The translations under genes were made by a program, and so were the position numbers. Below the pieces are notes generated by a model. The model saw nothing but the letters and a program-made list of their open reading frames with translations. It ran no database searches and was not told the origin of the DNA. Of a stretch of 61,177 nt of DNA, positions 17,868-26,891 are shown piece by piece. The stretch spans positions 1 through 61,177 of the forward strand of contig NZ_JAJERH010000016.1 of the NCBI RefSeq assembly GCF_016919725.2, read 5' to 3'. The DNA is from Virgibacillus sp. AGTR. Lineage in GTDB: Bacteria; Bacillota; Bacilli; Bacillales; Amphibacillaceae. Position 1 is the stretch's first letter. Every line of letters begins with the position of its first letter.

Positions 17868-19715
17868 TTGTGTGGAATTACAGGTTATATCGATTGGCAA
17901 AAAGACGTTAGAGAAGATAGCGAAATGCTTAAGAATATGACGGAAACATTGTCATTCCGTGGACCAGATGAGTCAAACATATGGTTGGATCAGCACGTTG
18001 CCTTTGGACATAAGCGGCTTTCCGTTGTTGACCTCATAGGGGGGAAACAGCCGATGCAAAAAACTAAAGATAACTATTCTTACACAATTGTTTATAATGG
18101 CGAGTTATATAATACGGAGGAATTACGGCAGGAATTACGGAAAAAAGGATATGTGTTCCGTACGATGTCCGATACGGAGGTTTTGCTTACAGCTTATATC
18201 GAATGGGAAGAAGCTTGTGTTGATTACTTGAATGGAATTTATGCTTTTGGCATATGGGATGGAAAAAAGGAACAGTTATACATGGCAAGAGATCGACTTG
18301 GGGTTAAGCCATTGTTTTTTTATGAATCCGAAGGTCAGTTTATTTTTGGTTCAGAGTTAAAAGCGATACTAGCACATAACGATGTGAAATCAGAGGTTGA
18401 TCTATCAGGTTTGGCGGAAGTTTTTGGATTAGGTCCATCTCGAACACCTGGGCATGGCATATTTAAAAATATGAAGGAATTACGTTCCGCGCATGCGCTT
18501 ACCTTCTCAACGAATGGTTTAAACATATGGAGATACTGGAATGTAAAAAGTCAAGAACATACAGATTCTATTGAAGAAACGACACAGAAGGTAAGGGAAT
18601 TATTTGTTGATGCGGTAGAACGACAGCTTGTTGCAGATGTACCTGTATCCACGTTTTTATCTGGTGGTCTAGACTCAAGTGCAATTACCGCTATTGCTTC
18701 GAACTATTTTACAAAGCAAGGAAAAGCACCGTTAACAACGTTTTCTATTGATTATGAAGGAAATGCAGACTATTTTGAAGCAAGTAAATTTCAACCTGCG
18801 ATGGATCAGCCGTGGATCGATAAAATGGCGGCTACGTTTAAAACAGACCATCATGATGAGGTGATTTCTGGCCGAGAACTTGCTGATCATCTCAAGGAGT
18901 CTGTTTATTTACGTGATCAGCCGGGGATGGCAGATATTGACTCCTCCATGCTATGGTTTTGTAGGCGAATAAAGAAGCGTACAACGGTAAGTCTTTCTGG
19001 AGAATGTGCGGATGAAATTTTTGGTGGGTATCCTTGGTTCCATGATCCGACTACAGCCAGTGGAGCAGGGTTTCCATGGATGCGTTCATTAGATTCACGT
19101 ATTGACCTCCTCCATCCTGAGTGGCAAGAAAAATTAAATCTAAAGGATTATGTTTTCCAACAATATCAGGAAACGATTGAAGAAACACCTCGATTGGACG
19201 GTGAATCAGAAATTGATGCACGTAGAAGAGAGTTATTCTATTTAAATATGCATTGGTTTATGGCACAACTCCTCGATCGTAAGGATCGAATGAGCATGGG
19301 AGCAAGTTTAGAAGTTCGTGTACCCTATGCAGACCATAAATTAGTAGAATATGTATGGAATATTCCATGGGATATGAAAATGCTTGAAGGAAGAGAAAAA
19401 GGTATTCTTAGGAAGGCAATGGAAGGGATTCTTCCTGATGAAGTGCTATACCGAAAGAAAAGTCCGTATCCTAAAACGTTTCAACCAGAATATACGAAGG
19501 CAGTAAAAGCCTGGATGGAGCAAATATTATCAGATAAAGATGCCCGTTTATTTGAATTTTTAAATCGTGATAAAGTAGAAGCTATTTTACAAAGCGAAGG
19601 GCGTGAATTCAAGGACCCGTGGTATGGTCAATTAATGAAAGGACCACAATTAATCGCTCATCTTTGTCAAATTGATTATTGGTTGCGAACATACGATATA
19701 ACGGTAAGTGAATAA
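17868..19715 (+). CDS. asnO: Asparagine synthase (glutamine-hydrolysing), AsnO type
   Basis: 615 residues from a TTG start at 17868 with GAGAGGGGG upstream. The start is fixed by chemistry: residue 2 must be the glutamine-amidotransferase nucleophile Cys (start CGITGY). The N-terminal class II GATase domain has RGPDESNIW and YNGELYN. The synthetase domain has the ATP pyrophosphate loop SGGLDSS near 268 and LSGECADEIFGGYPW near 375. Length and sequence closely follow B. subtilis AsnO as I recall it. A TATAAT at 17821-17826 suggests its own promoter, although no -35 is well spaced. Adjacency to a peptide importer may reflect shared nitrogen or sporulation-phase roles, which is only inference. 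Confidence 0.9.
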   Translation: MCGITGYIDWQKDVREDSEMLKNMTETLSFRGPDESNIWLDQHVAFGHKRLSVVDLIGGKQPMQKTKDNYSYTIVYNGELYNTEELRQELRKKGYVFRTMSDTEVLLTAYIEWEEACVDYLNGIYAFGIWDGKKEQLYMARDRLGVKPLFFYESEGQFIFGSELKAILAHNDVKSEVDLSGLAEVFGLGPSRTPGHGIFKNMKELRSAHALTFSTNGLNIWRYWNVKSQEHTDSIEETTQKVRELFVDAVERQLVADVPVSTFLSGGLDSSAITAIASNYFTKQGKAPLTTFSIDYEGNADYFEASKFQPAMDQPWIDKMAATFKTDHHDEVISGRELADHLKESVYLRDQPGMADIDSSMLWFCRRIKKRTTVSLSGECADEIFGGYPWFHDPTTASGAGFPWMRSLDSRIDLLHPEWQEKLNLKDYVFQQYQETIEETPRLDGESEIDARRRELFYLNMHWFMAQLLDRKDRMSMGASLEVRVPYADHKLVEYVWNIPWDMKMLEGREKGILRKAMEGILPDEVLYRKKSPYPKTFQPEYTKAVKAWMEQILSDKDARLFEFLNRDKVEAILQSEGREFKDPWYGQLMKGPQLIAHLCQIDYWLRTYDITVSE

Positions 19716-19758
19716 GTAATAGAGATATAAGGCTTTGTTAATGGAAAACAGCTTTCTA

Positions 19759-20110
19759 GAGACTGGGACAAAAGAATTTTTAGCAATGTAAAACCCAAAC
19801 CTTATCTGAAATATTTTAGATAGGTTTGGGTTATTATTTTGGAGATAGGTAGTTCATTCATCGCTTAGTCAACATGCTTCGCTTTCCGCGGGCACGTCTG
19901 GGCACATCTTCAGGTCGAACTTTTTGCCGTAGGATAAAGAAAGCTTCGGCAACGATACATCATACGCAGAAAAAGCGTTCTTCTTTTTCAAGGAGTCTAC
20001 GTATTTTGGCTGCGCTTCGTATTAACAATTATTTTATTAAATTAGAGGCTTTGCTACTGTGGTTAACGCTTTTTCTATTAGGAACCAAAACTTTGCCTTA
20101 TAGGATCTTC
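19759..20110. repeat. Composite intergenic repeat
   Basis: Starts with GAGACTGGGACAAAAG (19759-19774) and carries a strong hairpin at 19792-19832. It continues through CTTCGCTTTCCGCGGGCAC (19878-19896) into a repeat-like tail (TTCGGCAACGATAC, then GGAGTCTACGTATTTTGGC). The first and third landmarks recur at 2448/2542, and the CTTCGCTTTCCGC core at 61165-61177. Such CCGCGGGC-containing intergenic blocks are common in Bacillaceae. A 104-codon open frame over this stretch is judged non-coding. The remaining bases to 20213 show nothing else. Confidence 0.6.
19792..19832 (+). terminator. Terminator downstream of asnO
   Basis: AACCCAAACCTTATCT pairs with AGATA-GGTTTGGGTT (one bulge) around a 10-base loop, followed by ATTATTTT. 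It lies inside the composite repeat, so the mobile repeat may supply the terminator. Confidence 0.75.
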
Positions 20111-20213
20111 CATTATTCGTGCCATCGAATGGTTTCCCCAATTTATTTACTTTCTCTTCAAGTCAAGTTCAGCTTGTTGTCTAGTTAAAGTCAATCAAGC
20201 CAATTGTCAAACA

Positions 20214-20708
20214 TTATCCTTGTTTCTCTATGGATAGAATTTCATCTTTACCTGCGGAAACAAATCGTGATTCCATTTGCGAAATTCGCTGCATATCAGC
20301 GGTATTCGTAATAATAATTGGAGTAATGGCACTTGCGGCTTTTTCTTTAATTAAGTCGACATCAAAGGAAATTAATTTCTCTCCTAATTGCACGTTATCT
20401 CCTTCTTTGACAAAAACCTTAAAGCCTTCTCCTTTTAAGCTAACAGTCTCAAGACCTATATGTATGAGGATTTCTATATTATTCACGCTTTTAAGACCAA
20501 TTGCATGTTTAGTAGGAAAAACCTGTATAACCTTCGCATCCACTGGTGAAACTAATATCCCGTTACTTGGCTTAATAGCGACACCATCTCCCATCATCTT
20601 CTCAGAAAATACAGGATCTGGAACATCTGCTAACTTTATTAAATTACCATCAGTTGGAGCAACTAATTTCAATTGGCTACTCCTACTATTAAAAAGTTTT
20701 TGAAACAT
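20214..20708 (-). CDS. PTS glucose-family EIIA component
   Basis: 164 residues, a complete EIIA-Glc (Crr-like) domain. The two active-site histidines of this fold are seen as His68 (PTKHAIG) and His83 (ILIHIGLETV). The closing motif is GDNVQLGEKLISFDVD. It passes phosphate from HPr to the EIIB domain of a glucose-superfamily transporter. The EIICB gene divergent to it lacks its own EIIA domain, so the two probably work together. A candidate operator lies between them. Confidence 0.9.
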   Translation of the reverse strand: MFQKLFNSRSSQLKLVAPTDGNLIKLADVPDPVFSEKMMGDGVAIKPSNGILVSPVDAKVIQVFPTKHAIGLKSVNNIEILIHIGLETVSLKGEGFKVFVKEGDNVQLGEKLISFDVDLIKEKAASAITPIIITNTADMQRISQMESRFVSAGKDEILSIEKQG

Positions 20709-20772
20709 ATAATTCCCTACCTTCTATAAAAATTCAACCACAAAATTAGCTAACTTTTTTGAAAAAGCTGTC

Positions 20773-20786
20773 TGTAAGCGGTAAAA
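20773..20786. promoter_or_regulatory. Candidate cre box (one mismatch)
   Basis: TGTAAGCGGTAAAA agrees with the CcpA consensus TGWNANCGNTNWCA except at the C of the final CA. Its place between the divergent PTS genes suits catabolite control. Confidence 0.45.
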
Positions 20787-20797
20787 AACACTTGATA

Positions 20798-20838
20798 AAA
20801 ATAGTTTACACAATTAAAATTAAAATGTAAATTATTTT
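20798..20838. promoter_or_regulatory. Inverted repeat, candidate operator of the PTS module
   Basis: AAAATAGTTTACA (20798-20810) and TGTAAATTATTTT (20826-20838) are inverted with one mismatch across 13 positions, separated by 15 bases. The element lies in the divergent intergenic region just before the EIICB start and is a good candidate for the RpiR-family regulator encoded at 23125-23934. Confidence 0.55.
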
Positions 20839-20864
20839 CATATCAAAGAAATGAGGTGGATCGT

Positions 20865-22406
20865 ATGAAGAATGCTTTTTTTGAAAAGGCACAACGGTTT
20901 GGTAAGTCATTCATGCTACCAATTGCCGTTCTTCCAGCTGCTGGGCTGCTACTTGGAATAGGTGGGGCATTTAGTAATCCTGCAACCATTCAAGCATATC
21001 CAATTCTTAATCATGCATGGCTACAAGCAATTTTTACAATTATGAGCTCTGCTGGAAATATAGTTTTTGCCAACTTAGCATTAATTTTTGCGGTAGGGGT
21101 AGCTATTGGACTGGCTAGATCTGATAAAGGTACAGCTGGCCTAGCTGCAGTATTAGGTTATTTAGTAATGAATGCAACGATTAACGCAATGTTAACGATT
21201 ACTGGAAAGCTAGCTGAGGAAAACCTTGCAGAAGTAGGGCAAGGAATGGTGCTTGGTATTCAATCATTGGAAACGGGTGTATTTGGTGGTGTAATTTTAG
21301 GCTTGATGACGTATTGGTTGCATCAAAAATATAATAAGGTAGAATTACCAAAATTTCTCGGATTTTTTGGAGGATCACGATTTATTCCAATTATCACTGC
21401 ATTTATGTCAATTATATTAGGTGTCATCTTATTTTATGGTTGGCCAGTTATCCAATCAGGAATTTTCTCTCTCGGTGGACTTGTAGAAGTAACAGGATAT
21501 ATAGGTACATTTATATACGGATTCATTCTTAGACTACTTGGACCTTTTGGGTTACACCATATATTTTACATTCCATTTTGGACAACGAGTTTAGGTGGAT
21601 CAATGGTTATAGATGGTTCACTGGTAGAAGGAACACAGCGGATTTTCTTTGCACAGCTCGCACAACCGGATGTCGAACAATTTTTTATTGGAACAGCTCG
21701 ATTTATGGCTGGTAGACATATTACTATGATGTTTGGACTTATTGGAGCATGTTTAGCAATTTATCATACTGCAAAACCGAAGAACAAGAAGAAAGTCCTT
21801 GGTCTAATGCTATCAGCGGGGTTAACTTCTTTCTTAACCGGTATAACCGAACCGATAGAATTTTCATTTTTATTTATAGCTCCAGTTTTATATGTTATCC
21901 ATGCGTTTTTTGATGGACTAGCATTTATGCTAGCACATATTTTTGAAATAACGATTGGCCAAACATTCTCGGGAGGTTTTATTGATTTCCTATTATTTGG
22001 AGTGCTGCAAGGAAATGAAAAAACAAACTGGATTATCGTTCCTATCATTGGTATAGTTTGGTTCTTCCTATATTACTTTACGTTTAAGTTTATGATTAAA
22101 AAATTTAATTATAAAACAACTGGACGTGAAGATGAAAATACAGAAACACAGACTTATACAAAAAGTGAAAGAGCAGAGGCTATTATTTCAGGATTAGGTG
22201 GCGAAGCAAATATTAAAGATGTAGATAATTGTGCTACTCGCTTAAGAGTTAGTGTATTTAAAGCGGATTTAGTGAAGAAAGACGACTTAATGAAAACTGG
22301 TGCCAAAGGTGTCGTAGCTAGCGGAAATGGTGTGCAAGTTATTTATGGCCCTGAAGTATCCACCATTAAAAATCAAGTAGAAGAAGCGTTAGGAGAAATT
22401 GAGTAA
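20865..22406 (+). CDS. PTS EIICB, glucose/N-acetylhexosamine superfamily
   Basis: 513 residues from the ATG at 20865. A GTG at 20856 is in frame but lies inside the GAGGTGG ribosome binding site. The EIIC domain (1-~410) has about ten membrane segments with the glucose-family start SFMLPIAVLPAAGLLLG and the substrate-loop GITEPIEFSF. The EIIB domain (~430-513) has phosphorylated Cys456 in NCATRLRV. No EIIA domain is fused. The stop overlaps nanE by one base, so the sugar phosphate released is probably ManNAc-6-P. The exact sugar is inferred from this neighbour. Confidence 0.88.
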   Translation: MKNAFFEKAQRFGKSFMLPIAVLPAAGLLLGIGGAFSNPATIQAYPILNHAWLQAIFTIMSSAGNIVFANLALIFAVGVAIGLARSDKGTAGLAAVLGYLVMNATINAMLTITGKLAEENLAEVGQGMVLGIQSLETGVFGGVILGLMTYWLHQKYNKVELPKFLGFFGGSRFIPIITAFMSIILGVILFYGWPVIQSGIFSLGGLVEVTGYIGTFIYGFILRLLGPFGLHHIFYIPFWTTSLGGSMVIDGSLVEGTQRIFFAQLAQPDVEQFFIGTARFMAGRHITMMFGLIGACLAIYHTAKPKNKKKVLGLMLSAGLTSFLTGITEPIEFSFLFIAPVLYVIHAFFDGLAFMLAHIFEITIGQTFSGGFIDFLLFGVLQGNEKTNWIIVPIIGIVWFFLYYFTFKFMIKKFNYKTTGREDENTETQTYTKSERAEAIISGLGGEANIKDVDNCATRLRVSVFKADLVKKDDLMKTGAKGVVASGNGVQVIYGPEVSTIKNQVEEALGEIE

Positions 22407-23095
22407 TGAATGTTTTAAACCAACTAGAAAAACAATTAATTGTATCATGTCAAGCTTTAGAGGAAGAGCCACTTCATTCTTCAAAAATCATGGGAAAGAT
22501 GGCTATCGCTGCTCTAGAAGGAGGTGCTAAAGGGATACGTGCTAATTCCGTAGCGGATATCTTAGAAATTAAAAGTCTGGTAGACCTTCCAGTTATAGGG
22601 ATTATTAAGCAGGAGTATGCAGATAGTAACGTCTATATTACTCCTACACGAAAGGAAGCAGAGGCATTATTGGCAGCGGGAGTAGACATTATTGCAATGG
22701 ATGCAACAAATCGTAAAAGACCAAAGAATGAAAAGCTAGCTGATATTATACAACTGGTGAAGTCTCAATCTGCAAATGTAACTCTCATGGCAGATATTTC
22801 TACAGTTGCAGAGGCAATTCAAGCTGAAAAGCTAGGATTCGATTGTATATCGACAACACTAGTAGGGTATACCGAGGCCACTCAAGGAGCGAATATTGCC
22901 GATGATAATTTTGCGTTATTAAAGCAAATGATTCGGTCAGTTTCAATCCCTGTAATTGCTGAAGGAAAGGTCGATACGCCATTGAAGGCGGTAAAAGCAT
23001 TGGAAAATGGCGCCCATTTTGTTGTGGTGGGAAGTGCGATTACAAGGCCACAAATAATTACCAAGACTTTCACAGATGCTTTAAAAAAAGGTTAA
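22406..23095 (+). CDS. nanE: N-acetylmannosamine-6-phosphate 2-epimerase
   Basis: 229 residues, normal for NanE. It is a TIM-barrel with GAKGIRANSVADI, LPVIGIIKQEY, IIAMDATNRKRP (catalytic Lys region), DCISTTLVGYT and IAEGKVDTP. It converts ManNAc-6-P to GlcNAc-6-P, which NagA/NagB elsewhere would bring to fructose 6-phosphate. Translation is coupled to the EIICB gene (TAATG). No sialate lyase or ManNAc kinase is present, so a PTS-delivered phosphate fits better than sialic acid. Confidence 0.93.
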   Translation: MNVLNQLEKQLIVSCQALEEEPLHSSKIMGKMAIAALEGGAKGIRANSVADILEIKSLVDLPVIGIIKQEYADSNVYITPTRKEAEALLAAGVDIIAMDATNRKRPKNEKLADIIQLVKSQSANVTLMADISTVAEAIQAEKLGFDCISTTLVGYTEATQGANIADDNFALLKQMIRSVSIPVIAEGKVDTPLKAVKALENGAHFVVVGSAITRPQIITKTFTDALKKG

Positions 23096-23101
23096 TCAAG
23101 A

Positions 23102-23134
23102 CATAGGACCGGTAATCACCGGCCCTATATTTTT
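23102..23134 (+). terminator. Terminator between nanE and the convergent rpiR-type gene
   Basis: ATAGGACCGGT pairs with ACCGGCCCTAT around a 4-base loop, followed by ATTTTTTT. Confidence 0.85.
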
Positions 23135-23934
23135 TTATACTCATTTAAGGCATGTAATGTTAAGTCATGTTTTTCTTGTGCATCTTCTTTATGTAAGAGA
23201 AGTAGCATGCTTAATATATCTAATGAGAGTAGAATGGATAGTTGGCTATTCATAAAACCAATTTCCTGATATGTTTTTAAGTTTGAAGTATATAATATAA
23301 GGTCGGAACTGTTTGCTAATTTTGTTTTGGAAAAATTTGTAACAGCTATAATTTTTGCATTGTTTTTTTGGGCGAGCTTTACACCATCAATAACTTCCTG
23401 CGTTTTTCCTGAACTGGAAATCGCAATGACTAGATCCTCACTTGTAAGAATAGAAGCATTAATAATCATATCATGTGAGTCCGTGTGTGTATCTACTGTA
23501 AAACCCATTCTCGCCAGCCGAAGCTTTAATTCCTGTGCTGATAATCCTGAGCTCCCTAGTCCATAGATATGGATAGCTTTTGAAGAAACAATCCAATCAC
23601 AAGCCGTTTCATACTTCTGTATAGATGTAAGAGAGTTTGTAGATTTAATGACGGAGTGATAAATTTGATCTACTTTCTCAACCGCATTATGAGTTTCTAA
23701 AGTTTCCTCTACGGCGTCTCTAAGTAAGATTTTAAATTCAACAAAGCTAGTTGCACCTATTTTTTTACAAAAACGGGTAATAGTAGCGATGGACACATTG
23801 ATTCTATCGGCTAATTCCTGTATATGTATATTTAATAATGTTTCACTATGGTGTATTATATAATCAGCTATTTTCTTTTCTGTTTTACTTAGTGTTTGGT
23901 ACTTTAGTTGAATTTCATCTAAAATTGACCTCAT
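23125..23934 (-). CDS. RpiR/MurR-family transcriptional regulator
   Basis: 269 residues. The N-terminal HTH_6 domain (1-~75) contains LSKTEKKIADYII and INVSIATITRFCKKIG. A SIS sugar-phosphate domain follows (~110-245) with IYGLGSSGLSAQELKLRL and VIAISSSGKTQEVIDG. Such proteins sense phosphosugars; ManNAc-6-P or GlcNAc-6-P would be the natural ligand here. Convergent with nanE, it is the likely regulator of the divergent EIIA/EIICB promoters. Confidence 0.9.
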   Translation of the reverse strand: MRSILDEIQLKYQTLSKTEKKIADYIIHHSETLLNIHIQELADRINVSIATITRFCKKIGATSFVEFKILLRDAVEETLETHNAVEKVDQIYHSVIKSTNSLTSIQKYETACDWIVSSKAIHIYGLGSSGLSAQELKLRLARMGFTVDTHTDSHDMIINASILTSEDLVIAISSSGKTQEVIDGVKLAQKNNAKIIAVTNFSKTKLANSSDLILYTSNLKTYQEIGFMNSQLSILLSLDILSMLLLLHKEDAQEKHDLTLHALNEYKKI

Positions 23935-24135
23935 TTTCTACCTCCAGCATTTTTCCCCACTTCTAATATATACTAATTTTATTATATAGAAGAAATAAAT
24001 AAATGAAAATATAACAATGCTTGGGAAAGGTGTTTTTCGATATTCCTCCCGTAAAAAGAGTGGCTGTAATTATTTGGAGAGAGGATAATAATCCATGCTT
24101 GGCGAATAGTATTACATAAAGGAAGGTGGTTAATA

Positions 24136-26529
24136 GTGGAAGAAAGAATACCTAAAGAACAACCAATGAAAAGAAAAAAAAGAAATAAGAAGAAAATTGT
24201 CTTATTTAGTTTTAGTGTGCTATTAATAGTGAGTATATTTTTATTTTTGTTTGTAAACGCATACATAAATCGGTCATTGGCTCTGGTGGAGGGGAAGATT
24301 GAGTTGCCAATGCTGAAAAAGGATGTTCTTGTACGTACGGATGATAACGGAGTTCCGCATATTCAAGCTGCTAATGAGCATGATTTATACATGGCACAGG
24401 GTTATGTACAAGCACAGCATCGTTTATTCCAAATGGAGATGTCGAGAAGACAAGCATCTGGTACATTAAGTGAAGTAGCTGGAGAGTCAGCAATAGATCA
24501 TGATAAATATTTTCGTACTTTAGGTCTGCGAAGAGCAGCTACTAAGTCTTATGATGTATATAGTACTGAGGCCAAGCAGGTACTTGATGCATTTGCTGCT
24601 GGGGTCAACGCGTATTTGACAGAAGCGATAGAAACGAACAGTTTGCCTATTGAATTTACATTAATGGGCTTTAAACCGGAAAAATGGACGCCGATAGATT
24701 CACTTACAATAGGTAAATATATGGCTTTTGACTTAGGAGGACATTGGGAGCGGCAAGCGTTTAATTATTATTTATTACAGAATTATAATAAAGAAGAAGC
24801 ATATGAATTATTTCCAAGCTATCCATCTGGAAAACCAGTTATTATGAATGAACAACCTGTTTCTGTTATCGATAGTTTCGAGAATGCAATTATACCTCAT
24901 GCGTTTAATGGTAGTAATAATTGGGTTGTAAGCGGTGAAAAAACAGAATCAGGATTACCATTATTAGCTGATGATCCTCATTTAGGATTAGCAACACCGT
25001 CTATTTGGTTGCAAATGCATTTAGAAACGGAAAGTCAGAATGTTAGTGGCGTCATTTTTGCTGGTGTACCCGGTATCATATTAGGTCATAACGATCAGAT
25101 TGCATGGGGGGTTACTAATACAGGTCCAGATGTCCAACAACTATATCTTGAAAAAAGAAACCCTGAAGATACTACAGAATTTTTATATGAGGAGGAATGG
25201 GAGCAAGCTAAAATTATTGATGAACCAATTAAAGTAAAAGATGGTGAAACGATCGATTATCAAGTAATTGAAACAAGGCATGGTCCAGTAGTTTCAGAGT
25301 TTGCTAAAGATAGTGGAAAAGATAACGTATTATCATTAAAATGGACTGCTTTAGAGCCTACGACAGAATTAGAAGCAATCCTTGAAATAAACCGTGCAAA
25401 TGATTGGAAATCCTTTGAACAGGGCTTAGAAAAATTTCTTGTTCCAGCTCAGAATTTTGTGTTTGCCTCAACGGATGGAACAATAGCTTATAAAGCAAAT
25501 GGTAATATACCAATTTATCAGAATGGCAATGATGCTTTATTACCTCTACCTGGATGGAAGGAATCTTATGAATGGAAGGGCTATATTCCATTTGATGAGC
25601 TTCCAATTATGATCAACCCCAAAAAGGGCTATATAGCAACAGCTAATAATAAAATAACTACAGATGACTATCCGTATCATATTAGTAATGTGTGGGCACA
25701 ACCTTATCGTTATGAACGAATTGCAGAAGTACTAGATGCTAGTCATTCACTGACAGTGGAAGATATGAAAGGGCTGCAAATGGATGATATGAATTTGCAA
25801 GCAAAAGAATTTTTACCTCTTTTTTTAGAGGCTTTAAACCAATTAGAATTAACTACGCAAGAGGAAAAAGCTTTAGAAATACTTCGTAATTGGGATTATC
25901 AGGATGATTCTACTGCCGCACAACCGCTACTATTTCATTATTGGATGGATAAAATCGAAGCAATCATTTATCAGGATATTCCTGAAGAAATGATGGATTT
26001 GTTTGGCTCACGTGGCCAAACGACTGATCAATTGCTTAGAAAAGCTTTACATGGTGAGTCTACTTTTTGGATTGATGAACAAGGTGGAATGGAGCGTTTA
26101 TTACAAGAATCCTTACGTAAAACGTTGAAAAAATTAAATGAGGATTATGGAAGTGATATGAAAAATTGGCAGTGGGGAGATTATCATCAAGTACAATTTG
26201 TTCATCCATTATCAGGAATTCATCCCGTCTTAGAATTTTTCTTTAATAATCAAGATCCTGTCCCTGTGGATGGAAGTGCAGTAACTCCAATGGCAGCTAG
26301 TTATGAAGAAAACGGCCTAGTTGATCATGGAGCATCATGGAGATTTGTCATCGATATGGCATCCCCGAAATCCGGGTATCATATTGTTGGCCCTGGACAA
26401 TCTGGACATTTCAAAAGCGATTGGTATCATGATCAGGTGGATGACTGGGTGACAGGAAATTATCACAAAACGCAGTTAGATGATGTAAAAGGTAAAACAC
26501 TAATACTGCAGTCGGTCAAAAATGACTGA
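24136..26529 (+). CDS. Membrane-anchored penicillin acylase family N-terminal nucleophile hydrolase
   Basis: 797 residues from a GTG at 24136 behind GGAAGGTGG. Residues 1-40 are a Lys/Arg-rich start and one membrane anchor, so the enzyme probably faces outside. The alpha part begins VLVRTDDNGVPHI and includes YVQAQHRLFQMEMSRRQASG. The self-cleavage site is Gly259-Ser260 in NGSNNWVVSG, where Ser260 would become the N-terminal nucleophile. The beta part has LLADDPHLGL, ILGHNDQIAWGVTN and HPVLEFFFN. Family members cleave penicillins, acyl-homoserine lactones or other N-acyl amides; sequence alone does not choose. It stands alone. Confidence 0.88.
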   Translation: MEERIPKEQPMKRKKRNKKKIVLFSFSVLLIVSIFLFLFVNAYINRSLALVEGKIELPMLKKDVLVRTDDNGVPHIQAANEHDLYMAQGYVQAQHRLFQMEMSRRQASGTLSEVAGESAIDHDKYFRTLGLRRAATKSYDVYSTEAKQVLDAFAAGVNAYLTEAIETNSLPIEFTLMGFKPEKWTPIDSLTIGKYMAFDLGGHWERQAFNYYLLQNYNKEEAYELFPSYPSGKPVIMNEQPVSVIDSFENAIIPHAFNGSNNWVVSGEKTESGLPLLADDPHLGLATPSIWLQMHLETESQNVSGVIFAGVPGIILGHNDQIAWGVTNTGPDVQQLYLEKRNPEDTTEFLYEEEWEQAKIIDEPIKVKDGETIDYQVIETRHGPVVSEFAKDSGKDNVLSLKWTALEPTTELEAILEINRANDWKSFEQGLEKFLVPAQNFVFASTDGTIAYKANGNIPIYQNGNDALLPLPGWKESYEWKGYIPFDELPIMINPKKGYIATANNKITTDDYPYHISNVWAQPYRYERIAEVLDASHSLTVEDMKGLQMDDMNLQAKEFLPLFLEALNQLELTTQEEKALEILRNWDYQDDSTAAQPLLFHYWMDKIEAIIYQDIPEEMMDLFGSRGQTTDQLLRKALHGESTFWIDEQGGMERLLQESLRKTLKKLNEDYGSDMKNWQWGDYHQVQFVHPLSGIHPVLEFFFNNQDPVPVDGSAVTPMAASYEENGLVDHGASWRFVIDMASPKSGYHIVGPGQSGHFKSDWYHDQVDDWVTGNYHKTQLDDVKGKTLILQSVKND

Positions 26530-26828
26530 GTTTTATAAACATAATTCGATAAAATAGGACAAATTTATTACCCGGGAAATAAATAAGAATTACTGTGATC
26601 AATACGATAAAATGTAAACGCAATAAAGTGAAACTTCAATCAGTGGAGAGGTGATGATCCCTCACTGATTGTTAGTACCACAAGGGTATGATTTAAAGGC
26701 CCTAGAACCAACTGGACCTTCACTGCCAGTTGTATACGGGATAAAGCTATATGGTAAATGGGTAATATTACCATGAATTGGTTAACTGGAGAAACCACAG
26801 TATATTCAGAGACAATTTTAAAATGTTG
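26530..26828. other. Region between the acylase gene and the glpF promoter
   Basis: No gene supported. The central part (26621-26720) is a reversed copy of a dispersed hairpin repeat. The stretch 26721-26828 has further small inverted repeats (for example GGTAATATTACC near 26760) but no recognisable RNA family. Confidence 0.4.
26621..26720 (-). repeat. Dispersed hairpin repeat, copy 1 (reversed)
   Basis: Read on the minus strand: GGTCCAGTTGGTTCTAGGGC, then CATACCC, GTGGTACTAACAATCAGTGA, and CTGATTGAAGTTTCACTTTA. The same order of blocks is found on the plus strand at 33001-33091, and the right half at 50400 and 59115. The centre forms a hairpin between AATCAGTG and CACTGATT. Confidence 0.7.
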
Positions 26829-26857
26829 TTGACAGCGTTTCCATACTAAAGTAGAAT
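26829..26857 (+). promoter_or_regulatory. Sigma-A promoter of glpFK
   Basis: TTGACA at 26829-26834 and TAGAAT at 26852-26857 with an exact 17-base spacer. It precedes the leader terminator at 26892-26954. Confidence 0.8.
26830..26843. promoter_or_regulatory. cre box overlapping the glpFK -35 region
   Basis: TGACAGCGTTTCCA fits TGWNANCGNTNWCA with one mismatch (C for W at position 12). CcpA bound here would block RNA polymerase, matching glucose repression of glycerol genes in Bacillus. Confidence 0.6.
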
Positions 26858-26891
26858 AAAACTACAAGTTAATTATGTGGCGGAGAATAGG

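Noticed and set aside
19874-20188. 104-codon open frame downstream of asnO
   Set aside because: It lies over a dispersed repeat rich in Arg and Ser codons, without a ribosome binding site.
20798-20838. Reading the inverted repeat before EIICB as a LicT/SacY-type antitermination leader
   Set aside because: The arms are AT-rich with no T run after them, no RAT-like motif is seen, and no antiterminator gene is linked; an operator for the RpiR regulator is simpler.
23982-24266. 94-codon minus frame opposite the acylase start
   Set aside because: It is the antisense of the acylase signal-anchor region; its hydrophobicity comes from the complementary Lys-rich and hydrophobic codons.
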